7,698 nucleotides of DNA, taken from assembly GCA_030607105.1 (NCBI GenBank), contig JAUWFF010000042.1:1-7698 (forward strand), written 5' to 3'. Position 1 is the stretch's first letter. Each line of letters opens with the position of its first letter. The DNA comes from Filomicrobium sp. Lineage in GTDB: Bacteria > Pseudomonadota > Alphaproteobacteria > Rhizobiales > Hyphomicrobiaceae. Of the stretch, positions 1 to 7,698 are shown in pieces. The position numbers and the translations under genes are program-made. Below the pieces are notes generated by a model. That model was given only the letters and a program-made list of their open reading frames with translations, ran no database searches and had not been told where the DNA came from.

Positions 1-3000
1 GAACTTGACTTCTCCGATTTTGTCTCCATCGGCGGGAAGGATCCGCAGTCCGTCTCCGTTGAAGGCAAGCGGCTTTGTATCGGCGGGCTGTCGCATGGCC
101 AGCGCTACGAGATGCAACTGCGTGCGGGTCTGCCCTCGGCCATCGGCGAGTCCCTCCAAAAAACCGTCGACATCGCCGCCTATGTCCCCGACCGCAAGGC
201 ATCCGTCCGTTTCAGCGGTCGCGCCTACGTACTGCCCAGCCGCGGCCAGCAGGGCATTCCTATCGTGTCGGTCAACACAGACAGCGTCAAAGTCGAAGTC
301 TACAGAATCGGTGACCGTGCGCTTTCCGGCACACTGGAAGATGGTGGGCTGAGCCGACAGCTGTCGACCTGGGAGCTCGAATCAATCAAGCAGCGTCGTG
401 GCGAGCAGGTTTTTGAAGGCACCCTGCAGGTCGCGCTCAAGCTAAACGCGGAAGTGACCACAGCCTTTCCGGTGGCCGAGGCCATTGGCACCTTGAAGCC
501 CGGCGTCTACGCCATGACCGCAAAACCCGCAAATCCCACGGGCGACAATGCCTATCAGATCGCCACCCAGTGGTTCATCGTCTCCGACCTGGGCCTCACC
601 GCGCTGACCGGCGACGACGCCGTACATGCTTTTGTGCGCTCTCTGGAGACCGCGGCACCCGTCGGCGGGACGCAAGTGCGTCTGGTCGCGCGTAACAACG
701 AAGTCCTCGCCACCACCAAGACCGACGCTCAAGGCTACGCACGATTTGACGGCGCCTTGGCGCGCGGCGAAGGCGGCCTGCAACCGGCTATTCTCGTTGC
801 TCAGAACGGCGTCACCGACTATGCGTTTCTCGATCTGAGGACCGCCGCCTTCGACCTCACCGATCGGGGCGTTAAGGGACGCAACCCGTCAGGACCGATC
901 GACGCCTATATCTATACTGAGCGCGGCGTCTATCGGCCGGGCGAAAACGTGAACCTGACCGCGTTAGTTCGTGACGCGGCCGGCAAGGCTTCGACTCTTC
1001 CGGTCACGATGATTGTCACCCGCCCGGATGGCGTCGAGCACCGGCGTCTCAGGCTTAAGGATCAGGGCCTGGGTGGGCGCACGACGCTTGTTACCTTGAG
1101 CGCGGGCGCGATGACCGGCACCTGGCGCGCAAGAATTCACGTCGATCCTAAGAAGGCCGCCATTAGCCAGGCTGCATTCCTGGTCGAGGACTTCATGCCG
1201 GAACGCCTCGACATGGAGCTGACTCCCGCCTCCGAAAGCTTCAAGCGCGGCGAAGTGAGCATCATAGAGGCCACCGGCCGATTCCTCTATGGGCCGCCGG
1301 CGGCAAACCTAGCACTTGAAGGCGAAATCATCGTCCGCCCGTCAGTATCCGGAGCGCCGGGCTTCGCAGGTTATCGGTTTGGCCAATATGACGAACTGGT
1401 CACCCCGGTCCGCGCACAGCTCGCCGGCCTGTCGCGCACCGACGACAAGGGCCATGCCATCATCAAGGCCGGCCTACCCAAAGTGCCGAAGACTCAAAAA
1501 CCGCTTGAAGCACGCGTCATCGTCCGGCTTGCCGAACCCGGAGGCCGCACCATCGAGCGCGCAACAACATTGCCAGTCGATCTCGGTATCGCACGCATCG
1601 GCATTAAGCCGCTATTTGACGGCGACCGCCTGGGTGAAGGTGAAGAGGCAAGCTTCCAGTTTATCAAACTCGGTCCCGATGGAAGCCCGCAAACGACGGC
1701 CGGCCTGCGTTGGACCTTGAAGCGCCAGGAGACCCGCTGGCAGTGGTATCGCCGCGATGGTAGCTGGGCTTATGAACCTGTCACCATCTCGCGCCAGATT
1801 GCCAACGGTGAAATCAGCGGCTCAGGCGTCGATCCCGAGAGGATCGCCGCCAAGGTCGATTACGGCCGCTATCTGCTGGAAGTGACCACCAACGAACCCG
1901 CTGGACCGGCGACATCGGTCGCCTTTAGCGCCGGCTGGTTTGCCTCCGCCGATAGGCCCGACAGCCCCGAAGTCCTTGACGTCGCCCTCGATAAACAAAG
2001 CTACGCTGCCGGCGAAACAGCTAAGCTGCGCATCGCCACCCGGCTCGGTGGCCGCGCCGTGGTTGCCGTGCTCGGCTCGAAGTTGCACGTCTTGCGGGAA
2101 GTCGACATCCCAAATGGTGGCGGCTCTATCGAAATCCCCGTCGGTGACAACTGGGGGGCCGGCGCCTACGCGACAGTTATGCTCTATCGCCCCATGGACC
2201 AGGCGGTTCGCCGCATGCCGCAGCGCGCCCTCGGGCTCGCCTGGCTCGGCCTCGACCAGTCCGCACGCGAACTCCGAGTCAGGCTCGGCGCAGCAGACAA
2301 CGTCAAATCAGGGTCCCGCCTAGAGATCCCGGTTGACATTGAGGGTCTCGCTCCCGGCGAACCGGCTCGCGTAACCGTCTCCGCCGTTGATGTCGGAATC
2401 CTCAACCTGACCGGCTTCAAGTCTCCCGCTCCCGAGCGATGGTTCAACGCGCAGACCAAGCTTGGAACCGAGGTCCGTGATTTCTATGGCCGCTTGATCG
2501 ACGGCATGCGCGCTGAACGCGGCTCGCTGCGCTCCGGCGGTGACGCCGACCAGGGCATGGCCACACAAGGCGCACCACCCGTCGAGGAAATGGTTGCGGA
2601 GTTTTCTGGAATTGTCGAAGTTGGTCCGGACGGCAAGGCGACGGTTGCTTTCAATCTTCCCGACTTCAACGGCACAGTCCGGCTGATGGCGGTGGCTTGG
2701 TCGCCAAGCAAGGTCGGGCATGCAACAGGCAAGGTCATCGTCCGTGATGCGGTCGCCCTGACCATCGCCTCGCCGCGTTTCTTAACCCTAGGTGATGAAG
2801 CACGGCTCGGTTTTAGTCTTCATAACGTCGAAGGGCCGAAGGGCACGTATAAGTTGAGTGTTACCGGTGGCAGCGAAAACGCGGCGGACGCGAGTATCGC
2901 CAGCCGCGATGTCGCTTTGCGCACCGGACAGCGCGTCAGCGAATCCGCGACGTTGAAGCCCGACACCATCGGCCTGCACACCTACCTTGTCGCGATCGAC

Positions 3001-4608
3001 GGCCCCGCCGGCATCTCCGTGACCCGTGAGCTGACCCTTGATGTCAAAGCCCCGGCCGGCGACATACGCCGCACGACCATCGCAAGCATCAAACCCGGCG
3101 GCAGCCTTGAGCTATCAGCCGATCTTATCGCTGACTTGATCCCCGAGCGCAGCGAAGTCAGTGTTGCGGTCGGACCGGCCGCCCGCTTTGATGCCGCCGG
3201 TATCATTGCCAGCCTTGATCGATATCCTTATGGCTGTGCCGAGCAGACCGTGAGTAAGGCGCTACCGCTTGTCTACGCCAAGGCTGTGGGCGACCGTACC
3301 GGCATCTCGATGGCCCCGGAAGTTGCAAAGCGAGTGCAATATGCCATCGACCGCGTCTTCGAGATGCAGGATTCTTCAGGCGCGTTCGGCGCCTGGGGTC
3401 CATCGTCGACCAATATGTGGCTGACGGCCTATGTCACAGACTTCCTCACCCGCGCTAATGAGGCCGGCTACAATGTCGACCAGCGCGGTTTCAGCTCCGC
3501 CCTTGATCGTCTGGCAAATTTCATCGCCTACGCCCAGGACTTCAAGAAGGGCGGCGGTGATCGCGCCTATGCACTGTATGTACTGGCGCGCAACGGCCGC
3601 GCACCGATGGGTGAACTGCGCTACTATGTCGACGCGCGTCTTGATCGGTTCTCCACCCCGATCGCCAAGGCACAACTGGGTGCCGCCCTTGGATTGATGG
3701 GGGAACGCCAGCGCGCTGCAACCGCTATGTCGGCTGCGGCAGGTGATCTGATGCGCGATCCCTCACCGGCCTACCGCACGGACTATGGCTCTTGGCTCCG
3801 CGATGGTGCGGCGCTCCTGGCGCTTTCCGCCGAGACCGGCATAAAGCCCGCCGCCACTGTGGGGCTCTCCGACAAGGTCGCGGATGCGGCGATCGCCGAC
3901 ACCATGACTTCTACCCAGGAACAGGCCTGGCTCCTGCTGGCGGTGAAAGCGCTGGGCGACACCAACAAGAAATCGTCCTTGCGCATTGGGGATGCGGCCC
4001 ACAAGGCGCCACTGACCCGAACCATGACCGCGCAACAGGTCAGCTCATCACCGCTGACCATCGTCAACGAAGCAGGTGAGGAAACCACCGCCGTCATCTC
4101 CGTCGTCGGTGCCGCAACGACGCCGGAACCCGCCGTCGCCAAGGGCTTCAAAATCGAGCGCGCCTACTACACGCTTGATGGCGCCGCGGTCGACATGGAA
4201 AGTGCCAGTGGCGGAACCTCGACCGTACGGCAAAACCAACGCTTCGTCGTTGTCGTCAAGGTGACTGCGGAGAATGCTGGTGGCCGTGTCCTGGTGGCTG
4301 ACCGCTTGCCGGCGGGGCTGGAAGTGGAGAACCCTCGTCTGTTCACCTCCGGTGATCTCAAGAGCTTGAGTTGGCTCAAGAACGAAGTCGGCACCGAGCA
4401 TGCCGAGTTCCGGGACGACCGCGTCATTGCCGCCTTCGATCTCTATCGCAACAATGCCAAGTCCGGCCAGACGGTCACGGTCGCCTACATGGTGCGCGCT
4501 GTGACGCCGGGCAGCTTCGTTCACCCGGCCGCCACCGTCGAGGATATGTACATCCCCGAACGCCACGCTCGGACGGCAAGCGGACGTTTAACCGTCCAGG
4601 AAAACTGA
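1..4608 (+). CDS. Bacterial alpha-2-macroglobulin family protein (YfhM/ECAM-like), 5'-truncated
   Basis: This is a large periplasmic protease-trapping protein; 1535 residues are visible, ending at a TGA at 4606-4608. The frame is open from base 1, and the residues before the first in-frame ATG (112) read ELDFSDFVSIGG..., which looks like family sequence. That ATG is therefore internal and the true start is upstream. Landmarks in visible-residue numbering: a macroglobulin-repeat motif TERGVYRPGE (306-315); a bait-like, Arg-rich, low-complexity stretch (about 828-866); the conserved DFNGTVRLMAVAWS segment after it; the thioester YPYGCAEQ with Cys1079; an alpha-helical thioester domain (about 1065-1320); and a C-terminal beta domain ending in VEDMYIPERHARTASGRL. 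The Cys-to-C-terminus distance (about 456 residues) is close to that of E. coli ECAM. In the family, bait cleavage exposes the thioester, which covalently captures the protease. The signal peptide and any N-terminal extra domain are outside the window. The gene lies 12 bp before pbpC, the classical arrangement. The family call is very secure; the role in this organism is inferred. Confidence 0.96.
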   Translation, partial: ELDFSDFVSIGGKDPQSVSVEGKRLCIGGLSHGQRYEMQLRAGLPSAIGESLQKTVDIAAYVPDRKASVRFSGRAYVLPSRGQQGIPIVSVNTDSVKVEVYRIGDRALSGTLEDGGLSRQLSTWELESIKQRRGEQVFEGTLQVALKLNAEVTTAFPVAEAIGTLKPGVYAMTAKPANPTGDNAYQIATQWFIVSDLGLTALTGDDAVHAFVRSLETAAPVGGTQVRLVARNNEVLATTKTDAQGYARFDGALARGEGGLQPAILVAQNGVTDYAFLDLRTAAFDLTDRGVKGRNPSGPIDAYIYTERGVYRPGENVNLTALVRDAAGKASTLPVTMIVTRPDGVEHRRLRLKDQGLGGRTTLVTLSAGAMTGTWRARIHVDPKKAAISQAAFLVEDFMPERLDMELTPASESFKRGEVSIIEATGRFLYGPPAANLALEGEIIVRPSVSGAPGFAGYRFGQYDELVTPVRAQLAGLSRTDDKGHAIIKAGLPKVPKTQKPLEARVIVRLAEPGGRTIERATTLPVDLGIARIGIKPLFDGDRLGEGEEASFQFIKLGPDGSPQTTAGLRWTLKRQETRWQWYRRDGSWAYEPVTISRQIANGEISGSGVDPERIAAKVDYGRYLLEVTTNEPAGPATSVAFSAGWFASADRPDSPEVLDVALDKQSYAAGETAKLRIATRLGGRAVVAVLGSKLHVLREVDIPNGGGSIEIPVGDNWGAGAYATVMLYRPMDQAVRRMPQRALGLAWLGLDQSARELRVRLGAADNVKSGSRLEIPVDIEGLAPGEPARVTVSAVDVGILNLTGFKSPAPERWFNAQTKLGTEVRDFYGRLIDGMRAERGSLRSGGDADQGMATQGAPPVEEMVAEFSGIVEVGPDGKATVAFNLPDFNGTVRLMAVAWSPSKVGHATGKVIVRDAVALTIASPRFLTLGDEARLGFSLHNVEGPKGTYKLSVTGGSENAADASIASRDVALRTGQRVSESATLKPDTIGLHTYLVAIDGPAGISVTRELTLDVKAPAGDIRRTTIASIKPGGSLELSADLIADLIPERSEVSVAVGPAARFDAAGIIASLDRYPYGCAEQTVSKALPLVYAKAVGDRTGISMAPEVAKRVQYAIDRVFEMQDSSGAFGAWGPSSTNMWLTAYVTDFLTRANEAGYNVDQRGFSSALDRLANFIAYAQDFKKGGGDRAYALYVLARNGRAPMGELRYYVDARLDRFSTPIAKAQLGAALGLMGERQRAATAMSAAAGDLMRDPSPAYRTDYGSWLRDGAALLALSAETGIKPAATVGLSDKVADAAIADTMTSTQEQAWLLLAVKALGDTNKKSSLRIGDAAHKAPLTRTMTAQQVSSSPLTIVNEAGEETTAVISVVGAATTPEPAVAKGFKIERAYYTLDGAAVDMESASGGTSTVRQNQRFVVVVKVTAENAGGRVLVADRLPAGLEVENPRLFTSGDLKSLSWLKNEVGTEHAEFRDDRVIAAFDLYRNNAKSGQTVTVAYMVRAVTPGSFVHPAATVEDMYIPERHARTASGRLTVQEN
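2482..2598 (+). other. Predicted bait region of the macroglobulin
   Basis: Visible residues about 828-866 run from FYGRLIDGMRAERG through a Gly/Ser/Asp/Gln-rich stretch to APPVEEMVAEF. The segment lies between the folded macroglobulin domains, just before the conserved FSGIVEVGPDGKATVAF strand region, where bacterial family members carry the protease-cleavable bait. Arginines at 831, 837, 840 and 844 would suit trypsin-like proteases. The boundaries are estimated from composition and position, not from an alignment. Confidence 0.6.
3235..3246 (+). other. Internal thioester motif CAEQ
   Basis: The codons tgt gcc gag cag encode Cys-Ala-Glu-Gln (visible residues 1079-1082) within YPYGCAEQ. In thioester-containing macroglobulins the Cys and Gln side chains form the beta-cysteinyl-gamma-glutamyl thioester that binds the attacking protease. 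Both residues are present, so this copy should be thioester-competent, unlike the thioester-less bacterial paralogues. The second position is Ala rather than the Leu of E. coli ECAM or the Gly of vertebrate A2M. Confidence 0.9.
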
Positions 4609-4610
4609 GG
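4606..4610 (+). promoter_or_regulatory. Ribosome-binding site of pbpC
   Basis: TGAGG overlaps the stop codon of the macroglobulin gene and lies 10 nt before the ATG at 4621. It supports that start over the in-frame ATG at 4660, and its position inside the upstream stop implies coupled translation of the two genes. Confidence 0.55.
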
Positions 4611-4620
4611 CCTTTGCGAC

Positions 4621-6786
4621 ATGCCAGGCATCTTCAAGCGGCCTATACGGGATGAAAGTATGCAGGCAGGTCTGGCGCGGCGTCCGCGCCGGCTTGCGGT
4701 CATCCTCCTGTTGCTGGCCATCGTGCCTGTTGCAGCGTGGGGCGCGTTCGAATGGTCGCTTGCCAGTATTCCGCCGCCACCGCTTAGCGATGCAGCGGAG
4801 GTTTCCGTCACCGTCCTTGATCGCAATGAACGCCTGCTGCGCGCATTTACCACCAAACCGGGCCGCTGGCGTCTGCCGGTCAGTCACGCTGACGTCGACC
4901 CGCGTTATCTTGCCATGCTATTGGCCTTCGAGGATCGGCGCTACTGGCAGCATTCAGGTGTCGATGTGCAGGCGCTGGGACGTGCCGTGCTGCAGTTCCT
5001 CGGCAACGGCCGTATCGTCTCGGGCGCCTCGACGCTGACTATGCAGGCCGCACGGCTCCTCGATCAGCGTCACGATCGCACGCTTGCTGGTAAGCTTGCG
5101 CAAATTCTCCGCGCCGTTCAGCTGGAGCGGCAGCTGACCAAGATCGAGATTCTCGACCTCTACCTTCGCCTTGCCCCTTTTGGTGGCAACATCGAGGGCG
5201 TCAGAGCAGCTTCACTCGCCTATTTCGGCAAGGAGCCTAATCGATTATCGGTGGCCCAGTCCGCTCTTCTCGTCGCGCTGCCCCAATCACCAGAGACGCG
5301 GCGTCCTGACCGGTATGCTGAAAACGCGCGCCGGGCCCGTGATCGGGTTCTCGCCCGCTCCGTTGGCGCCGGCGTCATCAAGCCCGCGGAAGCAGAGCGT
5401 GCCCGCGCCGAGTCCGTCCCACACCGCCGTCGGCGTTTCCCAATGCTCGCCCCCCACTTGGCTGAAACAGAAGTCGCGGCTCATTCCAACCGCACGATCC
5501 ATCGTTTGACGATTGACCGCGGCAAGCAAGCCGTGCTGCAGGCCCTGCTGGCCGAGCGGACCAAACTCATGGGCGAGCGGATGTCGTCCGCCCTTCTGGC
5601 CGTTGACCACACCACAGGCGAGATCATCGCCCATGTCGGTTCGCCGGATTATCTCAGTGGCGATCGCTTTGGCGCGATCGACATGACAAGCGCCGTCCGC
5701 TCACCCGGGTCCACACTGAAGCCGATTGTCTACGGTTTGAGTTTTGAGCGCGGGCTCGCCCATCCCGAAACGTTGATCGAGGATAGGCCGACCCGCTTCG
5801 GCGCCTACCGGCCGGAGAATTTCGACGACACCTACCGCGGGACCGTCACCATTCGCGAAGCCCTCGGCGCTTCGCTCAACGTGCCGGCCGTACGTGTTCT
5901 GCATGGACTTGGCCCCGGTCTCTTCATAGGCCGTCTGCGTCGCACCGGGTTGAAGCCGGAGCTTCCCGTGGCGGCCAGGCCAAGCCTCGCCGTAGCGCTT
6001 GGCGGCATGGGCCTGACCCTGCGCGATCTGACGAGCCTCTATGCCAGCCTTGCGCAAGACGGTCGCTACGTTTGGTTAACTCATCACAAGGGCGCCGCCG
6101 AACAGAAGCTCCGCAGCGGTGAGATCGCTAACAACACCAGTCGCCGACTGCTGACCCCGGTCGCCGCCTGGTACATCACCGATATACTAAAGGATGCGCC
6201 GGCACCGGAAAACGCACGGCGCGGCCGCATCGCCTACAAGACCGGCACCTCGTATGGTCACCGCGACGCTTTTGCTGTCGGCTACGATGGCCGCTACACG
6301 GTTGCCGTCTGGGTCGGGAGGCCCGATGGAGCCTCGACCCCGGGGTTAATTGGAAGAACGGCGGCGGCTCCCATTTTATTCGACGCCTTCGCCCGCTTGG
6401 CTGCGCGGCGAGCTCCGTTGCCGAAGCCCCCGGTAGGCACGCTGCGCGTCAGCGGTTCCGAGCTTCCCCCAAACCTCAAACGCTTCTCCCGCGCAGCGGG
6501 CACCGATCTGCCCTCAGGCAAGTTCCAGCAAAATCCGCTGGCGATTGCATTTCCTCCGGACCGTTCCGAACTGGAGCTGATTGCTGGGGGCGGCGAAGAC
6601 CTACTGCCGCTCAAGGCCGAAGGTGGGGCGTTGCCGCTTACCTGGCTGGTGGATGGTCAGCCAATCCCTTCTGAGCCGCATCGCCGCCAAACACTCTGGC
6701 GGCCGGGCGGTCCCGGCTTCGCGCAGCTTTCGGTCATTGACGCCGAAGGCCGCGTCGATCGCGTTACGGTGCGCTTGCGGCACTGA
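4621..6786 (+). CDS. pbpC: Penicillin-binding protein 1C, bifunctional glycosyltransferase/transpeptidase
   Basis: A class A PBP, anchored in the inner membrane, that polymerises lipid II into glycan strands and has a D,D-transpeptidase fold in the periplasm. The protein has 721 residues, slightly shorter than E. coli PBP1C (about 770). Order of elements: a basic N-terminus (LARRPRRL), one membrane helix (about 25-44), a GT51 domain (about 75-250), a transpeptidase domain (about 300-600), and a C-terminal BiPBP_C-type beta domain (about 638-719). GT51 motifs: EDRRYWQHSG with catalytic Glu104, GASTLTMQ (135-142), RAVQLE with Glu169, and EILDLYL. Transpeptidase motifs: STLK with nucleophile Ser364, SLN (418-420) and KTGT (540-543). 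All catalytic residues are present, so no domain looks inactive. The start at 4621 is chosen for its TGAGG site; an ATG at 4660 is possible and would remove only 13 cytoplasmic residues. The 12-bp gap to the macroglobulin gene indicates one operon. Confidence 0.97.
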   Translation: MPGIFKRPIRDESMQAGLARRPRRLAVILLLLAIVPVAAWGAFEWSLASIPPPPLSDAAEVSVTVLDRNERLLRAFTTKPGRWRLPVSHADVDPRYLAMLLAFEDRRYWQHSGVDVQALGRAVLQFLGNGRIVSGASTLTMQAARLLDQRHDRTLAGKLAQILRAVQLERQLTKIEILDLYLRLAPFGGNIEGVRAASLAYFGKEPNRLSVAQSALLVALPQSPETRRPDRYAENARRARDRVLARSVGAGVIKPAEAERARAESVPHRRRRFPMLAPHLAETEVAAHSNRTIHRLTIDRGKQAVLQALLAERTKLMGERMSSALLAVDHTTGEIIAHVGSPDYLSGDRFGAIDMTSAVRSPGSTLKPIVYGLSFERGLAHPETLIEDRPTRFGAYRPENFDDTYRGTVTIREALGASLNVPAVRVLHGLGPGLFIGRLRRTGLKPELPVAARPSLAVALGGMGLTLRDLTSLYASLAQDGRYVWLTHHKGAAEQKLRSGEIANNTSRRLLTPVAAWYITDILKDAPAPENARRGRIAYKTGTSYGHRDAFAVGYDGRYTVAVWVGRPDGASTPGLIGRTAAAPILFDAFARLAARRAPLPKPPVGTLRVSGSELPPNLKRFSRAAGTDLPSGKFQQNPLAIAFPPDRSELELIAGGGEDLLPLKAEGGALPLTWLVDGQPIPSEPHRRQTLWRPGGPGFAQLSVIDAEGRVDRVTVRLRH

Positions 6787-6886
6787 AACAACCGCGATGC
6801 GGCAAGCCGACAATCGGCGCTGGTGCCGGCCGGGATAACCACCTACAGTCCGGCCCGACCGAGCATCTGAGGGGCCTTGTCCGCCG
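6787..6886 (+). other. Intergenic spacer between pbpC and the depolymerase-like gene
   Basis: This 100-bp stretch is non-coding on the + strand. It holds two tiny perfect hairpins: CCGC-GAT-GCGG (6792-6802) and GCCGA-CAA-TCGGC (6806-6818). Neither is followed by a T-run, so an intrinsic terminator is not supported. I found no well-spaced -35/-10 pair. The next gene could be read through from pbpC or have its own unrecognised promoter. Confidence 0.4.
6869..6874 (+). promoter_or_regulatory. Ribosome-binding site of the depolymerase-like gene
   Basis: GAGGGG ends 12 nt before the ATG at 6887 and 24 nt before the next in-frame ATG at 6899. The spacing, though slightly long, favours 6887 as the start. 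An in-frame TAA at 6836-6838 blocks any much earlier start. Confidence 0.5.
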
Positions 6887-7698
6887 ATGGCATTTCCGAT
6901 GAGACGAAATCCTTTCATCGCTGCATGGCGGCGCTGGCTACTCTTCTTTCTCGCCTGCGGGTTGGCATACTGGTTGATCGTCTGGGGACCCTTCTCGGGT
7001 GGCGTGGCCGATCGCGCGCAGGCACCGTTGCATCCGTTGCCCGCGCTGGGTGCGACGCTCACCGGCACCACCGTCTCCGGCCTGTCTTCCGGCGCCTACA
7101 TGGCCGGCCAGTTCCAACTCGCTCATGCCGATATCGTGACTGGTGCGGCCATCATCGCCGGCGGTCCGTACGCCTGTGCGGAAAGCGCCTTCTCTGGAAT
7201 TTTTCCCGACGCCGGTTTGGAGGTGCTGAGCGCGACTCGGGCAGCCAGCGGCTGCATGCTTGATACGCTGGCCCTCTATGGCGTTCCGGATGCCAAGAAA
7301 CTGGCCGACCGCGCCCGCGAACTCTCACAAGCAGGTCGAATCGGCGCCATCGCTGATGTGGTCTCAGACCGGCTCTATATCTTTTCCGGGCTCAACGACC
7401 AGGTCGTCAAACCGCGCATTGTTGGCACAGCCGTTGAGTTCTACCGCAATCTCGGCGTGCCCGAAGCCAACATCGCCGCGGTCATGGATATACCCGCCGG
7501 CCACGCGATCATAACTCTCGACAAAGGCTCAGGCTGCTCCGTCAACGCCGCGCCTTACATCGTCGATTGCGATTACGACCAGGTTGGGGCGCTGTTCTCT
7601 CACCTGCTTAATCCAGCCGTGAAGCCAACAGGGCCGGCCCAGGGGAGCTTTGTCGAATTCGACCAGCGTGCATTCACGGACGAACTGACCGAACACGG
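6887..7698 (+). CDS. Exported type 2 short-chain-length PHA (PHB) depolymerase-like hydrolase, 3'-truncated
   Basis: An alpha/beta-hydrolase of 270 visible residues that runs off the window end without a stop. It resembles extracellular PHA depolymerases with a type 2 (circularly permuted) catalytic domain, in which the lipase box lies near the N-terminus. Family members hydrolyse poly(3-hydroxybutyrate) ester bonds to oligomers or monomers. Visible features: N-terminal MAFPMRRNPFIAAWRRW; a hydrophobic segment (about 17-36); a possible signal-peptidase site after AQA (44-46); the lipase box VSGLSSG with nucleophile Ser67; GGPYACA (92-98); candidate triad Asp171 in FSGLNDQVV and His206 in PAGHAI; and CDYDQVGALFSHLL (228-241), typical of the family. 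Cys97, Cys123, Cys217 and Cys228 could form disulfides, which fits export. The Ser-Asp-His order matches the type 2 enzymes; the expected oxyanion Cys would lie beyond the window. The N-terminus may be a signal peptide or a membrane anchor. The true substrate could be another ester. The family call is good; substrate and localisation are inferred. Confidence 0.87.
   Translation, partial: MAFPMRRNPFIAAWRRWLLFFLACGLAYWLIVWGPFSGGVADRAQAPLHPLPALGATLTGTTVSGLSSGAYMAGQFQLAHADIVTGAAIIAGGPYACAESAFSGIFPDAGLEVLSATRAASGCMLDTLALYGVPDAKKLADRARELSQAGRIGAIADVVSDRLYIFSGLNDQVVKPRIVGTAVEFYRNLGVPEANIAAVMDIPAGHAIITLDKGSGCSVNAAPYIVDCDYDQVGALFSHLLNPAVKPTGPAQGSFVEFDQRAFTDELTEH

Noticed and set aside
112..114. ATG at 112 as the true start of the macroglobulin gene
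   Set aside because: The frame is open back to base 1 and the residues before it read as family sequence. The protein would also lack a signal peptide if it began here.
4048..4566. A 172-codon open frame on the minus strand
   Set aside because: It lies wholly inside the macroglobulin gene, opposite well-conserved family sequence, and its translation (Gly/Asp/Arg-rich) resembles no known protein. Such frames are common opposite high-GC genes.
6806..6839. Possible promoter: CCGACA as -35 and GATAAC as -10
   Set aside because: The two boxes are 21 bp apart and the -35 matches poorly, so it is not supportable.
6953..6961. Lipoprotein-type cleavage site (FLACG) in the hydrolase N-terminus
   Set aside because: The residue at -3 is Phe rather than Leu/Val/Ile, and the sequence after the Cys remains strongly hydrophobic, unlike a mature lipoprotein.
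6601..7071. A 156-codon minus-strand frame spanning the end of pbpC, the spacer and the start of the hydrolase gene
   Set aside because: It overlaps two convincing genes on the other strand, has low-complexity Arg/Gly-rich translation and no recognisable domain.
6877..7263. A 128-codon plus-strand frame with an ATG near the hydrolase start
   Set aside because: It is a different frame from the hydrolase, whose lipase box, triad motifs and N-terminal hydrophobic segment read cleanly from 6887. The alternative translation is Arg-rich and featureless.

Overview
The window is high-GC DNA, strongly biased to G or C at third codon positions, and every gene reads on the + strand. Codon style and the protein families suggest an alphaproteobacterium, most plausibly of the Rhizobiales/Hyphomicrobiales type. 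That is an inference from protein character; there is no rRNA or other phylogenetic marker.

Layout: (1) Positions 1-4608 carry the 3' part of a very large gene for a bacterial alpha-2-macroglobulin (YfhM/ECAM-like) with an intact CxEQ thioester. The frame is open from the first base, so the N-terminus lies upstream. (2) After a 12-bp gap, positions 4621-6786 hold a complete pbpC, encoding the bifunctional peptidoglycan glycosyltransferase/transpeptidase PBP1C, with all catalytic motifs present. (3) A 100-bp spacer (6787-6886) contains a ribosome-binding site and two very small hairpins but no convincing terminator. (4) From 6887 to the window end runs the 5' part of a gene for an exported alpha/beta-hydrolase. 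It resembles type 2 extracellular short-chain-length polyhydroxyalkanoate (PHA/PHB) depolymerases: the GLSSG lipase box lies near the N-terminus, followed by candidate Asp and His triad residues.

The first two genes form the well-known macroglobulin-PBP1C pair. The macroglobulin is thought to trap proteases that enter the periplasm, while PBP1C builds or repairs peptidoglycan, so together they resemble an envelope-defence unit. The third gene also makes an envelope or exported product, but its link to the other two is positional only.

I see no RNA gene, mobile element, CRISPR array or long repeat. Nothing here clearly amounts to a previously undescribed system. The least ordinary points are the PHA-depolymerase-like neighbour with its long Trp-rich N-terminal hydrophobic segment, and the macroglobulin's short Arg-rich bait-like segment.
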